64,000 nucleotides of DNA from Paracyclopina nana (lineage: Eukaryota > Arthropoda > Copepoda > Cyclopoida > Cyclopettidae), in the NCBI GenBank assembly GCA_019096065.1, contig JAGUCH010000008.1, forward strand, positions 1,369,001-1,433,000, written 5' to 3'. A model generated the notes under the pieces. That model made no database searches. It was given only the letters and a program-made list of their open reading frames with translations, and was not told where the DNA came from. Shown in pieces: positions 22,601-37,600 of the stretch. The position numbers and the translations under genes were made by a program. Within the stretch, counting starts at the first letter, position 1. Every line of letters starts with the position of its first letter.

Positions 22601-25600
22601 TTGTTTTTCAAGACAAGTTCAGGTGTGGCGTAGATGGTGGTGCCCTCTGGCGGATAGAGCACCATCATTTCCTTGCCCTCTGAGATTGGGCCCCAGCCCG
22701 CCCTATTTTGAGCCTGGCAGCTGTAGTTGCCCCTGAAGGACCTTTTGACATTCAGCAGCATCACTTTGGAAGGATCCACGTTGCAATTGGTTTTGTTCGG
22801 ATTTGGCACTTGGATGCACTCAGGTGCTCGGTCCACCTGCTTTAACAGGTCCCCATCAAGGTACCACTTGACAGAAATGAAGTTGCCACCAGCACTGCCA
22901 AAGTTGGAAGAACACATCAGTGTCACATTGGCGTCGGACACTTCACTCACTGGTTGCCTGGGCTCGAAATACAGGGTCACTCTGGGCTTTTCTTCGACAT
23001 AAATGTGAGCAATGTCGACCCTAGGTGAACGCCCCACCTCATTTTCCACCTCACACCCATACAGCCCTGATGTATCTTTATTAGCCTCTATCTTCAATAT
23101 TGAGCCCACTTGCTGACTTGGATGGTCGATTAAATGGCCATTTCGGTACCTGCAAAGATTTGTTGTTGTTTAGAAATTGACGCGGGCCGGGGAAGCGCGC
23201 ACTCAGATTTGTTTACTTTGTGGCCGCGCATCAAGAACGCGCGCTTTTTGTTTTGTTCAGGCCCGTCCACCAAGGCATGCCTTGACGCAACTTTTTTAAG
23301 CCTCACGCAACCAAGATTCTGTCATTACTTCGAGGGCGCCACAGTCGTCCAAGTACATAAAAAAAGGCGCTAAATTCAAAATCAGATTCTGCTCCCCCTT
23401 TGCTCGCGTGAAGTTGAGCGCACGCTAGAGAATGATGCGAGTGACGTATTAATTTGAGCGACCAGATTTGGCTTTTTTCCCAACAAATTTGCCCTCATTT
23501 GACTCTTTCTATAAGTGACAGATTTTTTTCTAATCAAAAAGAGTAGCTCTGTCCGGTTATTTCCACAGAATTCTATTTATTCTGTCAGAAGCCCTTCCAT
23601 AGCATAGTTAGACTCCGTGTTTAGATAATTTCAGTTGGTAGTTCACCTTACATTCTAGATCATCTTGGTTTTGTTTACATTCTAGCAGCGCACGCAAGGA
23701 AAGCACGTGTTCCGTTTTGTTTACATTTCGATTCTAGGCCTGGATCAGCTGGTTATTTCACCACAATTTTGAGCGCCGTAATTGCGATGCAATTGTCGAC
23801 ATAACAGCGATCAGCTGGTAATTGTAATCCAATTTTTGCTATGTGCAAAAATTACTTCTGTAGCGGGTTTAAAGTAAAACTTACAGACCAAAAGTCAAAA
23901 AGGGGATCGTAAGAGCTTAAACTATCAAAAACAGACTCTGTTATGACAAATAAGGCCAAAAATTAGGCCAACTTAAATTGCAAAGGTTTGGTTGACTTTA
24001 CTCTTAAAGTTCCGCCGCTGCTTTGCTCGCCGAAATTGCGCTGCAATTATCTGTAGTAGCTGATCCACTTAAATTGCAGCGCAATTACAAACAGCAGCTG
24101 AAATTATAACCGAAATTGCGCTGCAATCAGGACCAGCTGATCCAGGCCCTAGCAGCTCACCCGGCAAAGCGCACGCTCAGTAATGTTTAAATTGTTGTTT
24201 ACATTATGGCAGCGCACGCCCGGAATGCGCACACTCAGTATTTTTTTGCCATTCGGAGCTCGTGCGAGGAAAGTGCGCGCTAAGTTTTGATTACATTATG
24301 GCAGCGCACGCCCGGAATGCGCACACTCAGTATTTTTTTGCCATTCGGAGCTCGTGCGAGGAAAGTGCGCGCTAAGTTTTGTTTACATTATGGCAGCGCA
24401 CGCCGGAAATGCGAAAACTCAGTTTTCCATTCGGAGCGCGCGCGAGGAAAGCGCACGCTCAGTAATGTTTACGTACTTACGGCACCCTAAGTGTTGTTTA
24501 CGCCGGGAATGCGAACTCTCAGTTTTCCATTCTGGTCGCTCGCGAAGAAAGCGCGCAAAAAGCAATGTTTACAATCAGGCGGCGCGCTCAGGTTTGTTTA
24601 CATTTTGGCAGCGCACGCCGGGAATACGCACACTCAGTATTTTTGCCATTCTTGGAGCGCGCGCACAGTATAGACATTTTTGAGTACATTCAGACGGCGT
24701 GCTCAGTATTATTTACATTTATGTAGCGCGCCGGAAAAGCGCGCGCTCGGTATTGTTTTCATTCTTCGTGCTCAGAAATGGAACCTTTGGTGGTGCAAGA
24801 GTGGCATGACTATTATTATTGTCTGGAAGTTGTTAGGACTTTTCCTCTTTTTTTTGGCAAGCAATAAAAAGTGCATCAAAAAACGTCCAAGGCACATTGT
24901 CATTGCACAATAAGTAGTGCTAATGTAATTGGCAAAAGCTGCTAGCAAACTTTTTGATTGAGTTGCTTGAAAGAGGAAAAAATTGCAGCACTTTCACACT
25001 TATTATTGAGCGGAGCGAGCATTGCTACCTAAGGCAGCAAAAACATTCTAAGCTTTTAATGTCAAAATAGCACATGGATTTTTTCGCGAAATTGCATGTC
25101 TAATAAAACTCTTTAAAATACAAAGGTTGGAATGAGTGAAAATACATTTTAACGGCTAATTTAGAATTTTGGGCCAAATTTGAATTTGTCTTCTTCGCCA
25201 CTAAAAGCACCTTTTCTTAAATGTAATTTATGAAAATCACTCATAATATCTTCCCTAAAAGCCCAAAAATTTTTAAAAACAAAGAGTTTCCTAACTATTG
25301 GCAATACATACTCTGCTCAAATGATCCGAGCCGTCAAAGGTGCGGCTCCTCGCCTTGGACGCCTAACTTAGGGTTTCCGTGCAAAAAAAAAAAGAGAAAG
25401 GCGCGCGCTAATTTGAACATTACCATTTTATGTTGGCTCCCACCGTGGGATTGGCCTTGAAATTGCATTCAATTTTGAGAGGTTCTCCATCGACAGCATT
25501 GATGATTTTGACTGCTGAGCTGCTGGAATTTTGCTGCTGCAAGACTTCAGGCTTGAATTTGACATTGATTGTGGTGGTTTGCTTCAAATGCACTCCTTTC

Positions 25601-28600
25601 CTCTCATCTAGGGCTTTGTTGCTGGCAAAGCAAGACAAACTGGTCAGCTCCTTTTGAGCACTGAAGGTCAACCGGTTAAGCGTCTGGAAAGTCAGCCCGT
25701 TGGCCTCACGTGTCACCTCTTCATGGATGTCATCCTGTTCAAGCAATTTGTTTACTTTAGAGACTGCGTGGCATGACTAAGCATTCTTGCCTCATCCATC
25801 ATTGTTAGTGTGCTAAGAAAGCCAGCCTGAAGCTATAGACCTGCTTTTCAATCAAATGAATGCCACATACAATTTGGCATTGCATTTGGAGGCATGAAAA
25901 AATTATTATTCAGACACTCATAAAGCTGAAATTGCAAATTTCCCGGTGAAAAAAGCGCTTTTTCAAAAAATATTCAAAATATTCCAAGTTATAAAATTAT
26001 GAGTAAACCAACTTAGTTTGGTATTGAACTCATTTTTTGGTAGTACTTCAATTAAGAAATTCCGGAAATTCCGGAAATTCGGGAAAAATCCTCACTGTAG
26101 AGCTAAATTAAGGTTGTGGGGGCGGGCGCTTCGGGCGCTCACCCCCAAGAATGAGCACATGGTGGTAAAGCTATGAGAAACTCACTTTGCTCAATTCCGG
26201 CTCAGAATTCCAGTAGATGTAGGCTTGTGGTTTGGCACCCTTGGCTATGCATGTGACACTTAGCCTGCCCCCCTCAGGTACATCGGCCTGATTGGTCTCC
26301 TTATCATGAGGCCTGTCCATTATTAGCTCATTGGGAGCCACCTCCATATTCACATGGATCCTTCTCTCAACGGGAGCATCCAAAGCTGTACTGTTCACTT
26401 TGCAGATTAGAGGCAAGCCCAGATTAACTCTGGACAATTCCACATTGATCTCACTTTGAACACTGCCAGTGCCATTGTCATGCTCCACTCTCCAATGCCA
26501 AGAATTGGGGATCTCACGAGCTCCATCGTTCCACACAACCTTGGTTTAAAAACAAGAAAAAGTAGTAGTTTTAATTGGGGGGCTTAAAGAAGATGGAGCG
26601 GTTCGCGCGGCGAGTTAGTTTTGTTTACATTCTCGCCTACGCTGCGCGGGCGACGGTTGGAGTGACGGCTCGGTTACCCAAGTCGAGCATGACTTTTTCT
26701 TGATTGGTTCAATTTTTCACACTGATTTTCCCTGTATTTCTTTTCGGTGTAGCCCTTTTATTTTTGTGCATTGTTGCATGGTAATTGACCTACAAATAGT
26801 TGATCATGACTTTGGAGCAAAAAAGCACGACACTTTGTCATTTACCAAGTGTCATAGATCAAAGAGTTATGGCATATCATAAAAGCCATATCCTTTTGAT
26901 AATGGCACTTTTAAGGAGGGCCAAAGTGGCAAAAAAACAACACTTGAGGTCACATGCCATAACTTGTATTGAGCACTATTTTCTTTTTTTCAAAGGAATA
27001 TAAAAGTTTTTTTGGTGTGTGCAGGATCTAGGCTCAAAGTGGGAAAAAGTCTTGAGTGACACTTGAAAATTGTGCCAGAAAGTAGGTTTTCTCTCCCCCC
27101 TGATATTATTCATTGATTGCTTACCTCTGGAATGGGTCTTCCTCCAGAGGCTTTGCATCTGAGCACCAAATGAGTGCCTTCAGTGTAAGGCCCCAAGATG
27201 GCGCCATCTTCCAACTCAGTGCCATTTTCCATGGCCACCACAACCTCTTCAGGTTTGCCCAAGACATTGAGCATGGTCATTTGAGGATCCTGACAAGAGT
27301 CCTTGAACCACCTGCCTGGCTCTTCATAAGTGATCTCACAAGAGTAGGCAGCCTCGTCATGCAGCCTCAGAGGTGAAAGTTTCACCCTCATCAAATGCTT
27401 TTTAGTGTCATAGACATGCCTGGCCCTGCCTGCCCACAGCCCCTCAGGCTTGGAAATGCCTGAATGGTGTCGATACACGTACACTCGTTCCCTCGTCTCG
27501 ATAATTTCACTCGGGGTTTCACCAGTCTGAGGGCTGATGGGCTCTCTGTACCATTCAATACTGAAAAGGCAGGTGAAATCCAGTGATTAGCCACAGCACA
27601 GGGTGCATTTTCCGAATTTCCCTTTAGTGCAATTTTTCCCTTGCGTGGAGTGACAAAATGAGTGTGGCGGGCGGGCGCGAGCTTCGGGCGCTCAGCCCCC
27701 AAAATTGACTGTTTGTGTTTTGATGAGTAAATTATGTGCTGCTCTAATTGAGGGCCTTTCAAAAATTAGTCTGCTTCTGATTAATTGATCTTACAGCCAG
27801 GACAAGCCCACATTAACCACAAATAATTGGAGACCCATTGAACCCATTAAGGGCTTTCATTATTTCCTGACATGAAATGTCTCAGTTCCTACTTTAAAAG
27901 AGCAATTTTGCTGAGTCAAAGTTATTCTGTTTGTCCCACCCGAAAAAGCTGGGCTATAAAATTCAATTTACCCATTGAAGTTTCCACATTCATGCAATTT
28001 CACTTTGCACTTGAGCTCCACTGTAATGCCAGTAACTGCTGTGATGTTCAAAGGTAGCCTTTGAAAGCCAAAGGCCGGCCTTGGAAGCATAAACATAACA
28101 TGTAGCAAAAGGCCAAAAGTAGCAATAGCTTGATCCTTCATGGTTATGTTTACTTCTGCTTCTTCCTCTTCTTCAAGTTAGATCTGGAAGTTGAAGTTAT
28201 GGCAGCAGTTAGGTGAAAAGGCTTTCTCCTTAAAATTACATTTTGATGGTGCAAAAAAGGCCTTTTTGGCACTTTTGCTCTTAGTCATGCCTCCTTCTTT
28301 GTTGTTGCCATCTTTTAGCTGCTCCTGTTGTTGTCCTTTCATATTTGAATCCAATTTTGATCTCTTCTTTTTCTGCTGCTGTCTCTCTCTCAGAAACTCC
28401 CATGGGAAGGTGAAAGCACCATCCTCTTTTTAGCACACTTGCTGTAAAAAAAAACAAATGTTAAGATTGTGATGCAAGGAGTGCATATTAGTGGCATTAA
28501 AATTTGACTCCAATTTTGAGATTTGCTCAAAAAACCAGACAGAAGGCTTTTATCAAAATGAATAGGGCTTCTTAATAAAACCACCAACTCGGGTACATTT

Positions 28601-31600
28601 TTATTAAGTAATCCTCGTTAGTATAGTGGTAAGTATCCCCGCCTGTCACGCGGGAGACCGGGGTTCAATTCCCCGACGGGGAGGAATTTTTCCGACTTTT
28701 TCCAAAAAAAGTATTTTTCTATTTCTTAATTTTTTTGTTTAAAATGGTCATGATTCGGTCTTGGTATTCCACTTATTTGTTATAATGAAAAAGTTTTTTC
28801 TAATTTAATACATTTTAGGTTGTTAAGCATTTTCCCTTTTTTTCTAATTTCATACCCTTCTTTTCTGGGATTCAGTTATTTTTTGGATATGTTCTTTTTT
28901 TTGCCTTTTTTCAAGAATTTCTTAATCTTCTTCTTTCTTCAAAAATAGATAATTAAAAAATAACTTGTTGAACTTTTTTACCCAGTCTCAGTTGGTTCTT
29001 TTTGGTCATACCTTGTTTGCCATTGCCTTGTTGTAAGAGTTCAGTGGTATACAGCTCTGTAATTTGGTATATTAGGGTAGTTGTTGAATTGTCAACGTCG
29101 CAGCTCGCACTGAAAGTTGTCATGAGACTTTCTTCTATACAAGAGAGATCGAGCGGTTTTTGGCGCACCACCACAAATGCCAAATTAGACTCGAGAGCTT
29201 TTCGACAAAAGTAGCAGTAATATTTCTCCACTGTGGTGGTATATTACCAATATTATTTAGGTGACTGCTTTTGCTGCTCTGTGGTAAAAAAATTGCTTCT
29301 GTTGCTTGCGTGAGAAGTGGAAGCCTCACTGATAAATGGTCTGCGAAAAATCACTGGCTTTTACACGACATTGACATACAGAAAAAAATTCACAGAAAAT
29401 CAAAAGAAAGCAATTGCCTTTGTTGTTTTCAGAAAATGGGAGAAATTAGGCACTAAAGTTGCCTGAAATAGGCTTGTTTTTCCCCTGGAATAGAGCAAAT
29501 TGAAAGTAGTTTGAAAATGCCTTTCAAGGGCATTTTTTTGGGACTCAAGGGAGTTACCAGAGACGATTTTTCAGGCAGATGAAAAAGGCCAAGCAAGGCC
29601 AAGGCGTGGCTTTGTGGCCGGCCTTCTTAAAAGTGCCAAAGTTTTTTGAGGAAGAAAAATGCACTTACTTTCATGAGAAAAACTATGAGCAAAGTGCTAG
29701 AAAAAATAAATGTCTGGTAGCTCTTTATTTGCTAAAGCGTTATCCAAAAGAGAACAAGAGCCGCATAAGCACTTCTCTTTTGATTAGCGCACCTACCTTT
29801 AAAAATTGAATCATCCTGAAATTTGAAAAGGACAAATATATTCTGGTACCACTTTTTTAACTTAAGTCTTATACAAAAGAGAGCGTACTCTGAATAAGCA
29901 CGTCTCTTTTTGATAGAGCACCTTCTCTTGAAAAATGAATACTGAAGAGAAAATGGTTAAAAGCATTTGTGGGCCCATAAAATATGCATGAGCAAGTGAG
30001 ACAAATGTTGGGCTCATTTTTCCCCTAATTCATGGAAAATAGAGTCATGGGAGAATGAGCATAAAACACGTGAGAGAGTGGAGGCAAAATGGGAAATTGG
30101 AAAGCAGCCTTGACCACTGAACTGGCACAGTGGTCTTCTAATAATGCCATGAGCAGAAATGGTCAGAAAACAATTTTGGTCATGCTTTGAGACTTGCACA
30201 AATTGGCAAAAGGCCCTAATTGAATAGATTCACAAGCAGATTGGAATCTGGCCATGGCTGGCTAAAACTTTTCCAATCCATCATGGGCAAAAGTTGGGAT
30301 AAAGTATAAAAATATTTTGCCATATGGAATCAAAAGAGCAATCCTCGTTAGTATAGTGGTAAGTATCCCCGCCTGTCACGCGGGAGACCGGGGTTCAATT
30401 CCCCGACGGGGAGGAATTTTTTTTTTCTTGCTAAACTGTCTTGTCTTTTTCTTGTTATTTGGTGGAAATGCAGACGTTTTCCAATAGAGGCAATGGGAGT
30501 GGCTCAGAAACATGGCATGTATTTCATGCTGCACTTCCTGTATTTATTACACTGCTGCTTAGTCAAATTGTAATGTAGGTGTAGTATGTATCCTAAATAC
30601 AATCTTGTATTTGTTCAAAATGATAAAGTCTTTAAAGTTGAACTGGTTTTTTAAACTGTAAGATAATGCATCAAAATACGCTGGCATACATCAAGAAATA
30701 CATTTTCTGTATTGCCATGTATCCTATGCATGTTTTATGGAATCAAATTTTTTAAAATGATTTTTTATTGTAATACATGGAATACATGAACAGTGATGTA
30801 CCCAGCCATTGTATGTATCCAAAATTCAAGATTGTATCAGTTGTGAAAGTTGGAGTAGGTTTTCTGAAAAAAGTGAGGCAATACTTCAAATTCCATTGAT
30901 ACATCTGTGAAGAAATGCATTTGTATTGTATCTCCTTTCAAGGTTTGGTCATGCCTTCTTTCTCCTTTGTGAAGTGTGGAAAAGCTGCCCTAGAGAAAAC
31001 AACAACTCTTATATGGCAGCAGCCCCCTTGGTACTTGCAATATTGTAGTACTTATTCAAGAAACCTGCTTACACTCCAGAAAACACAAAATACAGACACA
31101 CCATTACATTCAAATTGAAAAAGGAAGAGTAGTACTGCTGCTTTTTGCAGCAGTCTCTTCACCAGCCACAAACAAATCATCTTGGTGCTGCAGGATTTCT
31201 TACTCATGGCTTTCACTCTTTGTGAGGGGAAAAAGCAAATCCTTTTCCCCCAGTACAACTATTGCTGCTGCCATGTTTTGAGATGAGCCAAGCAGCTAGC
31301 ATAACTAGCAAAGCGATGACATGAACTCATGGCAAAGAGCCGACCAAATTACAGAGTGACTAAAAAGGGACTGTCTAATCAGATTACTGAGTCACCACGT
31401 CATCCAGTCAGAAGTAAGAAGATGTCGTCTCCTCTTCTTCTCGACTACTTCCAAATGAGATAAAGAGAACAAGTAGAGAATGTTGTGCACACCCGTAAAC
31501 ACCAAACCAATATGCAGAAGCTTTCCTCTCAAAACCCGCAGCAGCATATCCACAAGTGCGAACGAATGTCGTCAATGTACAAAAATGTACTACAAAAAAA

Positions 31601-34600
31601 GTATCGTCAAATCAAGTAATCTCATCCCTTTATCATCTCCACTCAGCTCAACTCATGAGGATGCAACCAGTTGCACTGCTGATTTATGTAGTGGGTCGTT
31701 TCCTCATGAGTGGGAATGATGCAAGGTGATATTTTGATGAGCCCACTTGATTTGATGATACTTTTTTTGGCACTTATCAACACTTCACTAAATCAGCGTC
31801 CTCGCTGTTTGTGGCAAATTAATAATTTAGGTGTTGAAGCCATGCAGTGTTACGTATGATGCAAAGCATGCATTTTTCAGCTAGGTTGTATCTTTGCCAT
31901 TAAAAATACAACTGCTCGTGGAACAACTTGAGATAAACTAATCCAAATGTCTAGTATTTTAATAGCATGATTACTTTTTCACAAGTTGTACTCTGAGCAG
32001 TTTTAGCTCAGGTGATTACCGATAGTAATTTGTGCCTTTTACCGTACTTCAGCCAGTTTTTGCAGTGTAATCACCATTTATACCATTTTTTCTGATATAT
32101 ACCAATTAATAATTCAGAAGGTGGTCAGGTGGTGGTTACATACCTTTTTTAGCATTCCATTGCCAGTGTGCAGTGTTGCCAGAATGTGTGACAGAGTCTA
32201 TTAGAAATGCTGTACAATATTACCACTTTTTTTCCCTTTTACAGTCTGACCCACAACAACATGCTATTGTAAGCGGTTAGGTTATTATGCCATTTGTTTC
32301 ATGATTTCTTCAATAGGCCCAATAAATCAAACCAACCAGAGAAAATACTGAGCACAAAATTGTCCTTTTTTATGGTTGCAAAAAGGTATTTTTCCTCTGG
32401 AAAAGTTGGGCCATTTCCAAATGTCAAATGTTACATTTCAACGCTTTTTCATGGGGTAAATTAGGCCCCTGTATAGCAAGTCTGGAGAAAAACTGAGGCA
32501 AAGCAAAGTGGTAATGCGGCAAAAGTTAAGCTTTTTTCCTCTTTTGTTACAGAAGAAGCCTGGTATACACTATTTTTTGTTGCTGCAGCTAGTATACATA
32601 TACCTAGAAAGGTTACACTAGCTGTAGTGGTATATGGTATACTACGTACCTAGGCTAAAATCAAGCCATATCATAACACTTTTTAATCTGATACTATGTG
32701 TACACGCCTCTACTAAAACTAAACAAAGTCTGATCCACAAAAAACAATACTTAAAAGGTGTAGAGACTGAACCATGAAAACTGAAACTTTTAGAAAGTGG
32801 AGTCTGATTCATAAAAAAATGTAAACTGTGAACTGAGAGATCTTGGTGACCTTTTTCTGCCCCAAACTTGCTTACCTTTAAACATGAGACTGATTCATAA
32901 AAACTGGGAATTTCAATTATGTGTGATGCATAAAAGATGAGAGTTTTCATTCCAGCTCTGTAATTAAAGTGTGATTCATAAAATATTGGAATTTCCATTC
33001 TAGCTCTTTACTAAGGTGTGATTCATAATAAAACTGTACTGAAACAATGAAAACATAAGAACTTTAGATATCTAGCTTTTTTTTGCATCACACTCTAAAA
33101 AGAACATTAGAGTAGCTTTTTCCCCTTTTTATGACAGTATTTGCACTGAAAACGGCCAGATCATTTGTTTGGCTTGAAAAAGGAGTGGAGAGAAGTTTTT
33201 GTGTGGGATGTAACATGAATTTTAAGTGGCTACACTGATCAATAGCCATCCATGAAGGCTAAAATAAGGCCGAAAATTCCCTTGGGACTCTTTTTAGAAA
33301 GCATCTTCTTTCCAACTTGAAAACTTACCTGCTTAAATAATTTAATCACTCAGAGCAAACTTTTTAAAGTTCACCCTTGAAATGTGCATGGCCAAAAGCT
33401 GAGGCCAAAATTCCAAAAAAAAGAGTCTGATCCATAAAAAGTAGTAGGACTTTATCAGCCATAAAAAAGGCAGGCAATCAGGGGGGATTATCAGGGATCG
33501 AATTTCACCACAAGCACTATTGGTAAATTGGCCCCAAAATTGAATTCCCAAATGCTTTTTTCCCCTACGCATAATTTTAATTTTTCTCCTTTTTTTTTGG
33601 GGGGGGGGGGGGGAAATGGGGAATTCTACATTTTTTTCCCGCCAAATGCCCTTGAGATGGATCAGGCTTAAGTGACCAGAGCATTTTTTTCATTAAGTCG
33701 CAAAATAGCCCCCTTTTTCTTCTCCTACTCTTCTGTTGGCCCCTAAAAGTGGTTGTGGCAAATCCCTTTCTATTAGCGCCCAGTATAATACTATATATTG
33801 GCTCTTGGGTGTGAAGTCAGGTAGTCAGTAATTTGGCTCAACTCCAAGAGTCCACCAAACCACCCAAATGCCACAATGACACAAATTGCTTTGTAGAAAA
33901 TATCCAGCCTCCCAAATAGATATTCAATTCGAGGTATTTTGGTGTAATGGGGGATCGGTATTTTAATGAGAGAGGAATTCTACTGTGTAACAACACGAGT
34001 GAAGATTTTTTAGCCCGAGCCAGCGAGCGTATCAAAAAAAAATTCCTAACCTAAAATGTATGAAATTAGAAAGAACTTTTTCATTATGTAAAGTAAGAGG
34101 AATACCAAGACCAAATAATGACCATTTAAATTAAAAAATATTTTTTTTGGATAAAGTTAAAAAAAAACCTCCCCGTCGGGGAATTGAACCCCGGTCTCCC
34201 GCGTGACAGGCGGGGATACTTACCACTATACTAACGAGGATTACTTCTGTCGGTTCATTTTAGTTAATATCCAAAATCCAAAAAAATTTAAAAGTTGCTG
34301 CAACATTGCAAAAATACATCTTTAATGCTTACAACTCTTCTTATATTTTGAAGTAGGCTGCCCTAATTTGTGTACAATTCATAGGCCAAATTTAGCATAC
34401 AAATTTGCTTGCATTTGCGTATTCACTTTTTTAATTAAAAAATGCCTTTTTTCTTACCCTAAGTAATTTTTACCTTTTTCCTAATTTATGCTTGATCTGA
34501 TTATTTCCATGTGAAACTGCATAAATTGGCAAAAAAATGCTTTTGAAAAGTATCCAATCAACTAAAATATTTACATCTTGTTTAGTTCTCAGGTTCATTT

Positions 34601-37600
34601 CATTAGTTAGGTCCAATCAATTAGTAGGTGCATTCAGGTCATTCTTACGCCTATAGTGTGTAGTATTAGTGGGGAGGGGCTGTCATGAACTAGCCTCTAA
34701 TTACCAAATTCAGTGAATAGAAAGCCCAAGATTCCCAAAACATGCCAATAATAATCACTAGCGCGCGATGTGGGGGGAAAAGTGGAAAAGTAGATTTCTG
34801 CCATTGTAGCTACTAAGTGATGGTAGTAACCCTCCCTTTTCTATATGCACATGAGAAGCTGGAAGAGACCACTCATCCATTTGTGACAAAGTAATTGAGC
34901 CACACACATGGAAAAAAGGCTTTACTTCTTCCACACTGGCCTAAATTCACTCCAAGGCCTTTTCCCAATTTTTTCCACAAAAAAATTTTTTTTCTTGCAT
35001 CATTTCTTATTTGAGCCAAAATTTGTGAAATTGAGATAAATGAAGAAATTGAAAAAAATAATAAATACTTTTAAGTAATTTAGTATAACTGATCAGGATT
35101 TTTTTATTTGTTGGCTTTTTTTGCATCAGACTCTAGTGTAAGAATCTTTTATAACTAGCAAGAGAAATATTGACTCACTCTGGAAGATTGTCTCATTCCC
35201 TGGGAGACCACCAAAAAAATGGAGAGATAATAGTAATAGCTTTCATCTGTTAAGTAATAATACCCCCACTACTAAAAAAGTGGGCAGTTTTGCGAGGAAA
35301 TGCCCCGCTGTGCTCGCTCAGTCAGCAAACTTGCAGAAATTATGCAGCAAGAAATAAATGCACTTTTTCACTTGTTGTTTTTGGCTTCATATGTTGACAT
35401 GAGAAATTAAGATTATTAAGGGTTGTAGCACACAAATCAGGGCTGCAAATGACATTAGTCATAATTAGTGCATGTGTACCGATTTTTGGCAGAATCTCAG
35501 CCAGTCTCTTCTGGTCTAATTCTTGGTATATATGGTGGTGGGAAACTACTGATGTCATTTTCTGCCACTGCACTGGGAACAATCAGCTTTCTCGTCAAAG
35601 GGGACAAAATTACCATGACACAAACAGCCTTGCCTTTCATTACAATAGCCTGGGTGAGTAGATTTAGTTCATGATTTTTTCGCCACCACTTTGGATGGCG
35701 CCACTGCAGTAAGGTGTCAAATTACCAGAAGTGGATTTTTTGTTGCATGAGTATTTTGGCGTTTTTGATACATATTTGTGAAGTACGTTCAGATATTTTT
35801 TCAAGGGTTTTCTCGCTGCTGTAAATAGTAAATAGGGGCAATAATGCCAGACATGGATTTTTCATTGAATTAAAATTCTGCCATTTTTTAGTTTCACACA
35901 GTTTCAAGATGTTTAGTTCGGGTTTTTACTCTTCTTCTTAAGATGGCGTCTTAGAGAAGAGCAAAATTACCAGAAGTGGACTTTTCATTAACTTGAGCGT
36001 TTTGGCGTTTTTCGCAAGCAAGTGACTGAATTAGTTTGTTGATGCTTTGTCACATGCGCGATTTCCGTTGTAAACAAATCACTGCTCCCTCTTGCGGATA
36101 AAATCCTTGCGTTTTTCATCGATCTTTTTTAAATCTTGTATAATTGGCAAAACCACAATTACTCAGATTAAAAGGCAAAAAGGCAAAAAGGACCTTTCTT
36201 TAGCCAATTATCCTCCAAAATGAGGTAAATGGAGCCATGGGAATACCACTGATGTCATGTGTCAGCAAAAATGATTGATAGTCACCAATTTTTGACCGGA
36301 AAATGCCAAAAGATGGAAGAAATGCCATATTTGGCTTTCACGCAAGCACCATCAAATTGCAAACTTTCGGTGAAAGGTGTAAACTTTCTAAAAGCTCACA
36401 TGTAGCACAAAGAAAGATAAAGAAAATGAACTTTGCTGTTGCAGTAGAATGTATTGTAAAAGCAGAGAGGCTGCTTGTTGTCACAATAGTGGAGTAGATG
36501 CAAATTGAACGCCCCCTTCTTGTCTCAAGGGGCCCGTAAAACCAGAAAATCATTCAAGGCTCTAGAGAACCAGCTAATCTTCTGAGACTACTAATGAATT
36601 TCTTCCCATACAAGTGTATTGCCACAGTGGATTATTCGTCACAAATTCGCCTGCATGATTTTTTGGAGCACATTCTAATTTAAATCCGCTAGATGGAGCA
36701 GCGATTTGTTTACAACGGAAATTGGGATTGAGACCAAGCTTTCACAAACTAATCCAGTCACTTGCTCGTGGAAAACGCCAAAATGCTCAAATTATGAAAA
36801 AATCCACTTCTCGTAATTTTGTCCTTATGTACTGTGGTGACATCAAAATACCTCAAAATACAAAAATTACCTGTAATAATCTTGATGTAGAAACCATAAA
36901 TATCGTAATTGTATATGTGCCAAAAACTGCCAAAATCTTACGTATTCATAAAATCCACTTCTGGTAATTTTGCACCTCTGCACAGCAGCGCCATCCAAAT
37001 CAGCAGCGCACAAAACCTAAATTTAAACTAATCACCCATGAAATCCCTCAAAAACGCCAAAACACTCACATCATAAAAAATCCACTTCTGGAAATGCTAT
37101 ACCTCACTGCAGTGGCGCCATCCTAAATGGTAGCGAAATAATTATGAAGTAGATCTCTTAAAGCAGGATAACCCAATTTCAGCTAAGCTGACCAATGCTA
37201 AAAAATCTCATTCTGGACCTGTATTTCGGGCTCTGATGATGGCGAGGAGAACAAAGGTGTGGAAAACAAGGCTTTAGTAGCAGTGTTTGTGTCACTGTAT
37301 ATCTCCGGGCAGAAAACCCGATAATGGCCCTTGAAGTTCCACTGCCAAAAGTCATCTCCTCAACTACTTTGCCTTTGCCATGCTCTGTACTATCTTGGTT
37401 GACAGCCTTGTTACGTTAGTTATAGAGGCTTCAGTATCCAATAAGAATGGCTTTTTCACACACAAAAAGTACATACATTCTTAAAATAGCCCCAAAACGG
37501 CCAGCAAAATATCTAATATATCATAGTACCCAAGTGTGTGAATGCTAAAAGAAGATTTTTGCCAAAGATAAACAAAAAATGAGGAGTTTGCAAAACGTAA

